A stretch of 64,000 nucleotides of DNA from Alphaproteobacteria bacterium. GTDB lineage: Bacteria > Pseudomonadota > Alphaproteobacteria > RF32 > CAG-239. A program made the translations under genes and the position numbers. The notes below the pieces were generated by a model. The model did no database searches, was not told the DNA's origin, and was given only the letters and a program-made list of their open reading frames with translations. Below, piece after piece: positions 35,773-43,953 of the stretch; position 1 is the first letter of the stretch; each line of letters begins with the position of its first letter. The stretch is taken from the NCBI GenBank assembly GCA_017467515.1, contig JAFUSU010000005.1, positions 1 through 64,000 on the forward strand, written 5' to 3'.

Positions 35773-36897
35773 CTAGGCTCTCCGAAATATACAGCGATGA
35801 AATTGCGATGAATAACAGGCATTGCAAGAAACGCATTTTGAAACCTCACTTTCACCTTTCTTAAATTTGTTTGGTAAATCCGGCTCACGTAATAACGGGC
35901 GCGAAAGGGATAAAGCGGCAAGTTTTGTTTGTTTTAATACTTTTTCCATCGTATCTTTTGCCCGCCAACCGCCGACCACATAAACCGGAATATCTATCTT
36001 TTCTGCAAGTTTAGCGGCAAAATCGGCAAAGTATCCCTCATCAACATACGCTTTTATCCCCTGAACAGATGTGCCGTTGCCGCTAACCTCTATGGAATCA
36101 ATACCGGCTTTAGCAAGAAGCATACAAATTTCCATGCTTTCTTTTTCATCTAAACCATTGTGGGCAAAATCACTTGAATTGATTTTGATAGTAATATGCA
36201 AATCAGGTGCTTGATGTTTGATTTCCTGCAAGATTTTAAGCAATATCTTTGCTCTGTTTTTGACGCTTCCGCCATATTCATCTTGGCGATGGTTAACAGC
36301 CGGACTGATAAATCGGCTCAAGAAAAAGAAATGCGCCGCATGTATCTGCACTCCGTCAAAATGCGCCTCTTTGGCACGTTTTGTAGCAAGAGAGAATAAA
36401 TGTATGACCTCTTCAATTTCTTTGACACTCATATCATCTGGCTCAACTTGTTCAAGTTTACCTTGTGTGTTCGTGCGGTAATAAGCACCGAGTGCCAGTT
36501 GTGCGATAATCGGACAATTTTGCCTGTGGGCAATTTCGGTCAATTTTTGATATTGTGGTATCAAATCATCGCTACAAAGCCGCATCATGCCGCCAAAATA
36601 AAAATCATTAGCGGAAACGGATGTAAAACCTGTAATAATGCCGCCGACACCGCCTTTGGCGAGTTCTTCATATATCTCATAAGCTTTATTTGAAATCGCA
36701 CCGTTTGGAGCGGCAATACCTTCCCACGTTGCCGAGCGTAGCAAACGGTTTTTAAGTTTTAAGTTATTCCACGTCAATGGTTCAAAAATTTGTTTCATAT
36801 CTCTTGTTCCTTTTAATAAGGTTGCAGTTGCCGCTTTCGGCATAGCAACCAAAAGTGTTGCAATCCCTGCATATTTCAAAAACTCTCTACGATTCAT
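35773..36897 (-). CDS. Old Yellow Enzyme-family flavin oxidoreductase with Tat-like leader
   Basis: 374 residues; FMN-binding TIM barrel reducing activated C=C bonds with NAD(P)H. Motifs: NRLLRSATWEG, GGVGGIITGFTSV, AQLALGA, FDGVQIHAAHFFFLSRFISP (active-site His pair region HAAH), YGGSVKNRAKILLKI, VVGGWR (FMN phosphate) and a C-terminal CVSCNACY...C cluster. The first 33 residues contain RREFLK, a twin-arginine motif, and a hydrophobic stretch. A second start (Met34, 36798) also has AAAGGAAC upstream, so exported and cytosolic forms are both possible. First gene of a tight four-gene set (oxidoreductase, hydrolase, tautomerase, DsbA-like) with hxlR after it. Confidence 0.88.
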   Translation of the reverse strand: MNRREFLKYAGIATLLVAMPKAATATLLKGTRDMKQIFEPLTWNNLKLKNRLLRSATWEGIAAPNGAISNKAYEIYEELAKGGVGGIITGFTSVSANDFYFGGMMRLCSDDLIPQYQKLTEIAHRQNCPIIAQLALGAYYRTNTQGKLEQVEPDDMSVKEIEEVIHLFSLATKRAKEAHFDGVQIHAAHFFFLSRFISPAVNHRQDEYGGSVKNRAKILLKILQEIKHQAPDLHITIKINSSDFAHNGLDEKESMEICMLLAKAGIDSIEVSGNGTSVQGIKAYVDEGYFADFAAKLAEKIDIPVYVVGGWRAKDTMEKVLKQTKLAALSLSRPLLREPDLPNKFKKGESEVSKCVSCNACYSSQFHRCIFRRA

Positions 36898-36932
36898 TTG
36901 CTGTTCCTTGTTCTTTTCTATATATTAAAAAA

Positions 36933-36954
36933 TTGGTATAAAAAAACAAGTATG
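36933..36954. promoter_or_regulatory. Putative HxlR operator, oxidoreductase promoter, proximal
   Basis: TTGGTATAAAAAAAC then AAGTATG: 17 of 22 positions identical to the distal site at 36969-36990. It overlaps the likely -35 (TTGTTT on the minus strand). Confidence 0.5.
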
Positions 36955-36968
36955 AAGAATTTTCTTTA

Positions 36969-36990
36969 TTGCTATAAAAAATATAGTATT
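36969..36990. promoter_or_regulatory. Putative HxlR operator, oxidoreductase promoter, distal
   Basis: Contains the inverted repeat CTATA-AAAAA-TATAG. It matches the hxlR-proximal site at 33645-33666 at 18 of 22 positions and starts 36 bp from the proximal site. Confidence 0.6.
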
Positions 36991-37113
36991 ATTAAAAAAA
37001 CAAAGCATTGAGCGCTATGAAAAAAAATTAAAAAGTACAATAAACACACTTTTGTCTTTGTTCCTATTTTGTTTATAATTCATAAATATTCATATACAGA
37101 GCAAGGAATTGCT

Positions 37114-37389
37114 ATGAAAGTATTGATTGAAACGATTGCTAGCCACAGAGGTTATAAATTTTTTGAAAATTGTGAGGAGATGGATGCTTATTTGGGAAGA
37201 CATTGCGGCAAAATCAAGATAAATACAAATGTAGCAGATTTCTGCTCGTATTGTTTCAATATAAATTTCATCAAAAGGGCGGCATGTCCCAGTGTGCTGC
37301 TTTTTGTTATATCCGCCCAGCGAAAAGCCTCGCCCCACCGAATTTCCGTTTTTCCTTTGATTTTGTTATCCGTTAATCTGACCTTCTGA
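37114..37389 (+). CDS. Small hypothetical protein of the MKVLIETI family (copy 3, perhaps degraded)
   Basis: 91 codons from ATG 37114 (AAGGAAT upstream). The first ~45 residues (MKVLIETIASHRGYKFFENC, then EEMDAYLGRHCGKIKINT) look protein-like. The rest is unlike a folded domain and may come from a frameshift. It is the longest of three copies of the same gene start in this region, the others stopping after 13-17 codons. No known family. Upstream region differs from copies 1 and 2 beyond about 20 bases. Confidence 0.45.
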   Translation: MKVLIETIASHRGYKFFENCEEMDAYLGRHCGKIKINTNVADFCSYCFNINFIKRAACPSVLLFVISAQRKASPHRISVFPLILLSVNLTF

Positions 37390-37630
37390 ATTTATACGAG
37401 TCATTTCTCATCAATATTATTTTCTTTAGTAATTGCGGATTTTATTTTTGCTTTAAGTTATCCGAATCAGTTATCCTTAATTCATCAGGAAATTACTTTG
37501 GTTTTCTATTTTAATTCCAGACAAAAATTGCTCTATTATAATATATATTTTCTTTCTATTTTAATTATATTATAGGCGCAAAAAATTACCCTTTAGCCCT
37601 TATTTCATAAGGGGTTTGAAAATTAAAAGG
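37390..37630. other. AT-rich spacer, no gene seen
   Basis: Very AT-rich with short direct repeats TTTCTATTTTAATT (37510 and 37555 areas). No coding potential and no dispersed-family repeat. Together with the iterons that follow it has the look of a replication or regulatory region. Confidence 0.45.
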
Positions 37631-37717
37631 CGGATATAAATGCCTCCCAAACCGGATATACGTGCCAAAAACCTCAAAAATCCGGATATAGATGCCAAGG
37701 GGGCGGATATAAATGCC
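37631..37717. repeat. Four iteron-like repeats CGGATATAnrTGCC
   Basis: Units at 37631-37644, 37653-37666, 37683-37696 and 37704-37717, all in the same orientation. Starts are spaced 22, 30 and 21 bp, about 2, 3 and 2 helical turns, so all lie on one DNA face. They end 53 bases before the ATG of the winged-helix protein at 37771. Such arrays act as operators or as replication-initiator iterons. Confidence 0.75.
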
Positions 37718-37770
37718 AAAGCCTTATTTTCCCTGATAAATAATTATAGGAATTTATTAAAGGAAACAAT

Positions 37771-38448
37771 ATGAGTAGAAGTAAAGCAGAATTGTCTGTT
37801 ACAGAAAGATTAATCATACAATTAGTTATCTATCGCACTAAAAATCCAAAACATCCGACATTCTTCGGAGATAATAAAAACATCGCCAAATGTATTGACG
37901 TTCAGCCTGATACCGCTAGAAAGGCAATCGCTAAACTTGTTAAGCTGGAATATTTACAATTGGGCTATGATAAGCAAGGACGCCGTCATTTGCTTTATTC
38001 GGGAAAACCATTTACTCCAATTATAGCTAATATGAATAATATTGATAAAAAGCTCTTAAGAAACAATAAGGAATATTATGAAATGAGTTTCAAAGATGCC
38101 CAGCATGAGTTGGAATCGGCTAAAATCCGTATAGAAACGTTGGAAAGAAAAACAAGCGAGTTACATAGCAAACTACTTGGCAGTGATTTGAAGGCTAGTA
38201 AACTTGGTCTCTTTCTTCAAAATCTTGGTTATTCTAAAGAACAAATTGATAAGATAGAACAGCAATCTTTTGAAAGTTTTGAGAAAGCAGAAGTTTCCCA
38301 AATTTCGCAATCTCAAGAAATACCGCAGGATAAACCAATTACGGCAAAAATTTCAACTGAAATGAATGAAAACAACAATGATGCAATCGATGTACTTGCT
38401 GAAATACTTGAGAAATTCAAAATTCCAAGCACTTCTTCAGTGAACTAG
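37771..38448 (+). CDS. Winged-helix/coiled-coil DNA-binding protein
   Basis: 225 residues. The N-terminus (about 8-75: VTERLIIQLVIYRTKN, NIAKCIDVQPDTARKAIAKLVKLEYLQLGYDKQGRRHL) is a helix-turn-helix of the HTH_36 type found in plasmid/phage replication proteins and in regulators. A coiled coil follows (about 95-140) and then a Gln/Glu/Pro-rich tail. AAAGGA before ATG. Iterons lie immediately upstream, so it is either an autoregulator or a replication/partition protein of a mobile element. No catalytic Rep motif is visible. Confidence 0.7.
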   Translation: MSRSKAELSVTERLIIQLVIYRTKNPKHPTFFGDNKNIAKCIDVQPDTARKAIAKLVKLEYLQLGYDKQGRRHLLYSGKPFTPIIANMNNIDKKLLRNNKEYYEMSFKDAQHELESAKIRIETLERKTSELHSKLLGSDLKASKLGLFLQNLGYSKEQIDKIEQQSFESFEKAEVSQISQSQEIPQDKPITAKISTEMNENNNDAIDVLAEILEKFKIPSTSSVN

Positions 38449-38590
38449 AAAATTCACGCTTGCAAAATAAGCTATTTTGTGCTGAACAGCTGATATCTCA
38501 ACTGGAAAACCTGCTTTAGGCTCAGAGTTGCAGCAAAGAGCAGGTTGACTAGATGATTAAGCAAACACAACAACTTCAGGAGGCGGCATA
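38449..38590 (+). other. Remnant coding-like sequence
   Basis: One frame reads NSRLQNKLFCAEQLISQLENLL, stop, then AQSCSKEQVD, stop, then MIKQTQQLQEAA, stop. Coiled-coil composition interrupted by stop codons suggests a decayed gene or short leader peptides. The last mini-frame overlaps the AGGAGG and ATG of the next gene. Confidence 0.3.
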
Positions 38591-38779
38591 ATGAACCCGA
38601 TAGAAATCGCATTTTTACAACTTGTTTCCAAAGGTCTTTCCTTCGGTTATTCGCAAAACAGGGCCGAGCTGACCTTTAAGGACGATTTTACCTGGCTGGT
38701 TGTGTTTCAAAACATGAATCGCATGAAATACGCCGTCGTCAAAAGCTACAACGGACAATACAGCGCCGTGGAGATTTAA
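38591..38779 (+). CDS. Small hypothetical protein
   Basis: 62 residues from an ATG with a strong AGGAGG. Sequence like MNPIEIAFLQLVSKGLSFGY then a beta-rich second half (AELTFKDDFTWLVVFQNMN, YAVVKSYNGQYSAVEI). A single compact domain, no membrane helix or known motif. Convergent with the small membrane-protein gene at 38785, five bases away. Higher G+C than the dnd genes, so it likely belongs to the left flank, not to the defence island. Confidence 0.6.
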   Translation: MNPIEIAFLQLVSKGLSFGYSQNRAELTFKDDFTWLVVFQNMNRMKYAVVKSYNGQYSAVEI

Positions 38780-38784
38780 TGGGG

Positions 38785-38952
38785 CTAAAAGTCATCAATA
38801 TCATCGCCAGAAGCACCGTTGAAATACATATCTTCAAATTCCTTGTCTGCTTTTTTCTGGCGATGCTGTATTGTTTGCTTTGGCTCAGAACTACTGCTTC
38901 CGAACATCATCCAAACAACAATCCCTATGACTATTAAAACTATTACGGCCAT
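38785..38952 (-). CDS. 55-residue single-span membrane protein after dndA
   Basis: MAVIVLIVIGIVVWMMFGSS (helix 2-18), then a polar basic stretch (KQTIQHRQKKADKEFEDMYF) and an acidic tail ending DDIDDF. AAAGGAAAATA precedes the ATG with good spacing. It starts 21 bases after the dndA stop on the same strand, so it may be the last gene of the dnd operon. N-terminus would be anchored with the charged tail in the cytoplasm. No family known; too short for confident homology. It may equally be a flanking chromosomal gene. Confidence 0.6.
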   Translation of the reverse strand: MAVIVLIVIGIVVWMMFGSSSSEPKQTIQHRQKKADKEFEDMYFNGASGDDIDDF

Positions 38953-38973
38953 TATTTTCCTTTTAGATCCACG

Positions 38974-40122
38974 TTACAATAATGATTTTGCCTTTTGGAT
39001 TAATTTAGAAAAATTTACTGATATTTCATCACAATCTGAACCTCTTCCCCAACTCAATCTTACTGAGCTATCAATTTTGTCATTTTCTAATTTCATAGCC
39101 TCTAAAACATAGCTTCTTGCGTAACTCTTTGATGTACACGCAGATCCATTAGAAATAGAACAATATTCTTTACCAGCTAACATTAAAGCTTCGGCATTAA
39201 TCCCATTGAAGCTCAAATTGAGTGTACTATCAACACAAAATCTTTGATCTCCATTTACTTCATATTTGAGACCTGAGTTATTTAACTGTTCTATTATATT
39301 ATTTTTAATTTTTGCACATAATTGGTGATCACTTTTATAATTATTTTGCGCTATTAAACATGTCTTCCCAATACCTGCGATTAAAGCAACAGGCAGTGTT
39401 CCAGGACGGAAAGAGTTTTCCTGCTGCCCTCCACCATATACATTTTGTATTGGAGGATACTTATAGTTAGCTTTATGGAGTACTAAAGCCCCGACTCCTT
39501 GAGGCCCATTAAATTTATGAGCACTAAAAGAAAGCATATCATATTCTAAAGAGCGTACCTCCTCTACTAGCTTTCCACAACTTTGTGTTGCATCTACATG
39601 GAATAAGATTTTCTTCTTTTTTAATTCTTTTCCTATTTCATCAACTGGCTGTATGATACCGGTTTCATTATTAACATGCATTACACTTACAAGCAGAGTA
39701 TTGTTTGTTACTTTATTTAATACATGTTCACTCAGAATTCTTCCATTGCTTTCCGGATATACAATATCAACAACAAAACCTTTTTGTTTCATAATTTCAA
39801 AAGTATTTAATATAGATTTATGTTCTATAGCCGTAGTAATAATATGTGTCTTGTTATTTTTTAATCCATATTCAGCCAGCCCCTGTATGGCTATATTATT
39901 ACTTTCTGTAGCTCCACTTGTGAAAAATACTTCATCTTTGTTCACATTAAGTAAACTTGCAACTTCTTGTCTTGCATTTTCAACTACTTGGCGTGCATTT
40001 TGCCCAAAATCATGTGTTCTACTATCTGCGTTTCCAATAACATTGTTATAGACTTCAGTCATAAACATTAAAACTCTGGAATCTATTGGTGTTGTTGCAT
40101 TATAATCTAAATATGAACTCAT
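38974..40122 (-). CDS. dndA: DndA cysteine desulfurase
   Basis: 382 residues. PLP enzyme that mobilises sulfur from cysteine as persulfide and passes it to DndC for DNA phosphorothioation. PLP lysine Lys203 in SFSAHKFNGPQG, ATESNNIA and VDATQSCGK motifs, catalytic Cys329 in NGSACTSKS. Length and loop are of the NifS/IscS class. Its position at the end of a dndB-C-D-E-A operon, with an ATGA overlap to dndE, makes a phosphorothioation role much more likely than general Fe-S assembly. Confidence 0.92.
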   Translation of the reverse strand: MSSYLDYNATTPIDSRVLMFMTEVYNNVIGNADSRTHDFGQNARQVVENARQEVASLLNVNKDEVFFTSGATESNNIAIQGLAEYGLKNNKTHIITTAIEHKSILNTFEIMKQKGFVVDIVYPESNGRILSEHVLNKVTNNTLLVSVMHVNNETGIIQPVDEIGKELKKKKILFHVDATQSCGKLVEEVRSLEYDMLSFSAHKFNGPQGVGALVLHKANYKYPPIQNVYGGGQQENSFRPGTLPVALIAGIGKTCLIAQNNYKSDHQLCAKIKNNIIEQLNNSGLKYEVNGDQRFCVDSTLNLSFNGINAEALMLAGKEYCSISNGSACTSKSYARSYVLEAMKLENDKIDSSVRLSWGRGSDCDEISVNFSKLIQKAKSLL

Positions 40123-40505
40123 TTCTTTTCTCTTATTGCCAAATTCAACATATCATCCAATGACTTTATCAATCCAGTACCATTTAGATATGATATTCCT
40201 CTCTCTAAATTCAGACGAAAATACTTCGAAACTGTGGCTTCATCAGTAGGCAAACCAACTTCTGAGCACCATGTTTTTATCAGGATCTCATATATTTCAC
40301 TAAATTCTCCACCAAAAGTGAACCAAGACATTTCCAAATTACTATCTGATGGAATGTTTATATCCGTAGGGATTGTTTTTTCCTTTAATGAATAGCAAAG
40401 TGCCCATCTGCAAAGTATATTCCAATTTTTGATACCAGTCTTTCCTTTCAACCTAGAAAGCTGGTCCTTTGAGTGTTGTGACAATCTAATTTGCTTGATA
40501 ATCAT
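40119..40505 (-). CDS. dndE: DndE
   Basis: 128 residues, typical length. DndE is a small component of the phosphorothioation complex that binds nicked duplex DNA in the studied E. coli protein. Landmarks: IRLSQHSKDQLSRLKGKTGI then NWNILCRWALCYSL near 20-45 (cf. TGI-x-N-x-LCR in the family) and a GGEFSEIYEILIKTWCSEVGLPTDE block. Overlaps dndD and dndA by four bases each. Confidence 0.9.
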   Translation of the reverse strand: MIIKQIRLSQHSKDQLSRLKGKTGIKNWNILCRWALCYSLKEKTIPTDINIPSDSNLEMSWFTFGGEFSEIYEILIKTWCSEVGLPTDEATVSKYFRLNLERGISYLNGTGLIKSLDDMLNLAIREKK

Positions 40506-42448
40506 GCTACATCCTTAAAAAAATACCCTTGGTGAACTGTTGTGCTTCTGCGTTTTTCATTGTATATTAAAGTAAACTCATTTCCTATGCTTTCCTTCAA
40601 TATATCATACGCATTTTTTGTAATTTCTGTATCTGTTGATAATATAATTGTTTGTTCGCTAGCTTTTGGAAAATAAACCTTTAAAAGTGCTTCCCTGTGT
40701 TGAGTATCTAACCTTGCTAATGGGGTATCAATTATCACAGGTAATTTCTTCATTGAGCAAATTGCTAATGCCCACAAAACAGATATTATCATTAGTTGCC
40801 TTTCACCAGCAGATAACGAACTTCTAGGCACAATTACTCCCTCATTATTTAGATATGTTAGCTCAAGCGTATTTGCATCCATTTTTATACTATCTATTAA
40901 ATTTTTCTTATTTGCCAATAACTTATAGCAATTTGTAATTGTCTCTGCCAATTTTTTGATTTTGCTGCTTTGCAATTTTATAATGAATTCATTTAGTACA
41001 TTTAGTATTATATTAGAATACTTTGCTCTTCTGCTAATATCATCTGTTGTTTCCATTTTTTGCAGTACGCTTTCAACATTTTTGTTATATTCTGATAAAG
41101 TTTTTATATACTTACCATTAATAACTGTTTTTTCCTGCTGTAACGATCTTAATTTAGTTTCATCTTCAATGCATTGTTTACTAATATTCTCAATTTTACT
41201 ATATAATCTTTTAATCTCTTCGTTATTTGTATCAATCGTGATGTAATTGTCCAACTTATCGATCTTTTTTCTTAATAATTTTTGCTCATCTAGTGTTTCT
41301 TGAGTCAGCTTTAGCTTATTACTCAATTTTTCACTTAGCAAATTAGATATCTGATATAAACAATTTGACGAGATGCTATAAATTGAATCTCCATTAACAC
41401 AAGTTTTAACTTTCATAAACTGCAAAAAATCCTCAATATATGAACTTTCTTCTCTCTCTATTTTATATTTGTCGTACAATTCATTTATAACATTAATTGA
41501 TTGAGATAATATATTTCTCCTATGTTCATCATTGGATTTCTGTGCAATTTTATCCAGTAAATCTTTTACCATGATCAATGGTAATTCAGATGATGCTGCT
41601 TCTATCAAATTATCCTCATTATGCAGCATTAAGGCCTTCACTTCTGATTTTTCTTTATATATTTCTTTTCTTTTTTCTTCAACAATACCACCCTTTGTTA
41701 AATATGCATTTTTAGCTTTTTCTAACTTTTTATTGTTCTCAATCATATTATTTTGAAGACTTGCTATTAATTCATCGATTTTAGTCAAACTTGTTTCTAA
41801 ATATTCCTTTTCATTTCTTAATTTTTCCAAATCTGATGAATTATCGTTCTCAGCACAATATTTTTTATCTTTATTTAATCTCTTTTGAATGTCTTTCTTC
41901 AATTGCTCTAAAACCGTTATACCTAGCATTGATTTTATGGATTCTTTAATTTTACTATTATCCGCATCATTGATGACCAATTCAGCTATCTTTTCACCAT
42001 CAAAAAAGAAGAAATTCGATAAAGCACTTGGTAATAGCGTTTCTATATACATTCCCCAATTTGTTGCTAGGAAGTCATCATATGCACCATTCTTCCATAC
42101 AGAAACAGTCTCTTGTACCCTATTTGCTTTTGACCATTCACGCTTTACGATGAATTCATCTCCATTATTCATGGAGGTGGAGAACTCTAATTCCACATAA
42201 CTTTTTCCCGTTTTATCGTTCATATTAATATATGATTTTAGATAACTACCGAAAGTATCGCAATCACTCTCTTTGTAGGCAGACGAATTCGAACCATACA
42301 GTGATAATAATATTGCCTCAAGAAACGTTGTTTTTCCTCTTCCATTCATTCCACCAATTAGCACAACAGGTTTGGATGAATTAAATATAAAAGTATTTGT
42401 TCCTGCGTAAACACCAAAATTATGTAATATTAACTTTTTTATTATCAT
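40502..42448 (-). CDS. dndD: DndD SMC-like ATPase
   Basis: 648 residues. Rad50/SMC-type ATPase of the phosphorothioation complex, thought to nick or open DNA for sulfur insertion. Walker A GGMNGRGKTT near 32-41, long coiled coil (about 180-500), signature SLSAGERQLMIISVLWAL near 541, Walker B LPVIIDTPLARLDTQHRE near 570. No zinc hook CxxC is seen at the coil apex, as in DndD. Four-base overlaps on both sides. Confidence 0.93.
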   Translation of the reverse strand: MIIKKLILHNFGVYAGTNTFIFNSSKPVVLIGGMNGRGKTTFLEAILLSLYGSNSSAYKESDCDTFGSYLKSYINMNDKTGKSYVELEFSTSMNNGDEFIVKREWSKANRVQETVSVWKNGAYDDFLATNWGMYIETLLPSALSNFFFFDGEKIAELVINDADNSKIKESIKSMLGITVLEQLKKDIQKRLNKDKKYCAENDNSSDLEKLRNEKEYLETSLTKIDELIASLQNNMIENNKKLEKAKNAYLTKGGIVEEKRKEIYKEKSEVKALMLHNEDNLIEAASSELPLIMVKDLLDKIAQKSNDEHRRNILSQSINVINELYDKYKIEREESSYIEDFLQFMKVKTCVNGDSIYSISSNCLYQISNLLSEKLSNKLKLTQETLDEQKLLRKKIDKLDNYITIDTNNEEIKRLYSKIENISKQCIEDETKLRSLQQEKTVINGKYIKTLSEYNKNVESVLQKMETTDDISRRAKYSNIILNVLNEFIIKLQSSKIKKLAETITNCYKLLANKKNLIDSIKMDANTLELTYLNNEGVIVPRSSLSAGERQLMIISVLWALAICSMKKLPVIIDTPLARLDTQHREALLKVYFPKASEQTIILSTDTEITKNAYDILKESIGNEFTLIYNEKRRSTTVHQGYFFKDVA

Positions 42449-43953
42449 ATAGCCTCATTCTCCTCTAATTGTGCAGCATCTAATGCTTCATCATCAAAAA
42501 ATTTATCATTATATTTTCCGCCCATTTCTTTCTTTCTAGCGATCTTTTTTGCATAGTATTCCGTTGCGTCCTGTTCATTTTTGTAAAAAGTCTTATCTAT
42601 ACTAGTCTCTATTTTTGACATAAGACCTTTTCTTTCATTCAAATTAACAGATTTATTCTCAATATCTAACAATGTATACATGGTTTCAAAAAGTAATTCT
42701 TCGTTAGGATATAATTCTTGGCAAGTTTCCTTCAAAATATCCCATTCCTCTTTACCGTAATTATTTACACATATCCATGTAGGGTCATCAAAATCTTTAC
42801 CCGTTACTTTTTTATATATTCTTGGTAAGCTATCATCAAATTCATGCTTTTCATTTACCCATATTCTACGTATACACCTTAATTCTGGAAGCGAAATAGT
42901 CTCATAATCCTTGAATTCTTCGGGTCCATTAGTTCTGATTTCAGTTTGTATTTCTAATAGTTTTGTAAGCCACTTTTCTCTGATCTCCTTTTTATAGGGT
43001 CCATGAAACAAATGACCATGGCTACCTTGAATTTCTCCATTCATACGCCTAAATTCTCTTCTATTTCTGTCTTCATCTAAATTTCCAAACTCATTTCTAA
43101 ATTCAAGCAATGGTGTCATCCATATCTTTTCCAAGTCATTAGCGACCATTGCCTCCATGGACTTATCTTTCTCCACCATCGTACATACCCAACAACCAAA
43201 TCTACTTTTTCCGCAACTAGGTAAATCTTTTTCCGTCATTAATGGACATTCATTATCCACAGTTGCTCCCTTATACAGAGTTAGCAAATCATTGTTGGAG
43301 TATCCCCAAGGATTTGAATATTGCATCAAAAATATCCATACATCGTCATTAGACCAATTCTCAAGAGGCGAAAATACCAATTCATTAACCAATGTCGGGT
43401 TTGGACTTAATAATTCTCTTACACGTTTTTTCTCATAATATGCCATTGTTTTAGCTCTTCTGGCACTTTCTGCCTTTCTCGTGCCAATCACCAAGATAAT
43501 TTCTCCGTGCTCAGATATTTTATTTCTAATAAAATTATTAACAGGTTGAATTTTTAATCTATCCGTGCACCATCTATATTTTCGGCGAGGGAATGGATAC
43601 CCTTTTCCTAATAGATTTACCCAAAATGTGTTATTAATTTCAGGAGTTAGTCTATGTGTAATGAAAGGCAGATTTGTAGCTTTTGCTACAGTATCCATTT
43701 GATTTAATGATTTTTCCACCCATTTTGCTACAATCGGAGATTCAACTAATGTATCTGTATTAATTATATGTATAGTCTTTTTTCTCTTTTCTTCCGGTAA
43801 ATGAGAAATTGCAAGCCAGACCAACTGCAAAGTGGCTGTGCTATCCTTTCCTCCTGAATATCCGATAACCCAAGGTATATCATCGGCTAAATACAAATTC
43901 CTTACCGTTTCCATCAGGCCTTCAATTTTATCTCTCAATGACGCTTCCCTCAT
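42445..43953 (-). CDS. dndC: DndC PAPS-reductase-like sulfurtransferase
   Basis: 502 residues. ATP-PPase that adenylates the DNA phosphate or hands over sulfur in phosphorothioation. PP-loop SGGKDS at 33-38, and four cysteines C236, C247, C254, C257 in CPLMTEKDLPSCGKSRFGCW(V)C that bind a [4Fe-4S] cluster in studied DndC; RWCTDRLKI (Cys129) is also conserved. The C-terminal 200 residues are variable. AGGAGA six bases before ATG supports this start, although it overlaps dndB by 26 bases. Confidence 0.94.
   Translation of the reverse strand: MREASLRDKIEGLMETVRNLYLADDIPWVIGYSGGKDSTATLQLVWLAISHLPEEKRKKTIHIINTDTLVESPIVAKWVEKSLNQMDTVAKATNLPFITHRLTPEINNTFWVNLLGKGYPFPRRKYRWCTDRLKIQPVNNFIRNKISEHGEIILVIGTRKAESARRAKTMAYYEKKRVRELLSPNPTLVNELVFSPLENWSNDDVWIFLMQYSNPWGYSNNDLLTLYKGATVDNECPLMTEKDLPSCGKSRFGCWVCTMVEKDKSMEAMVANDLEKIWMTPLLEFRNEFGNLDEDRNRREFRRMNGEIQGSHGHLFHGPYKKEIREKWLTKLLEIQTEIRTNGPEEFKDYETISLPELRCIRRIWVNEKHEFDDSLPRIYKKVTGKDFDDPTWICVNNYGKEEWDILKETCQELYPNEELLFETMYTLLDIENKSVNLNERKGLMSKIETSIDKTFYKNEQDATEYYAKKIARKKEMGGKYNDKFFDDEALDAAQLEENEAI

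Noticed and set aside
35771-35836. Signal peptide on the alpha/beta hydrolase
   Set aside because: It would lie inside the oxidoreductase C-terminus, in another frame; ATG 35770 directly after the stop is the simpler start. Export cannot be fully excluded.
37631-37717. CRISPR array
   Set aside because: Only four 14-bp repeats with 7-16 bp gaps; no 25-35 bp repeat/spacer structure and no cas genes.
38974-40122. Housekeeping IscS/NifS for Fe-S assembly
   Set aside because: No isc/suf genes nearby; ATGA overlap with dndE and position in dndBCDE point to DndA.
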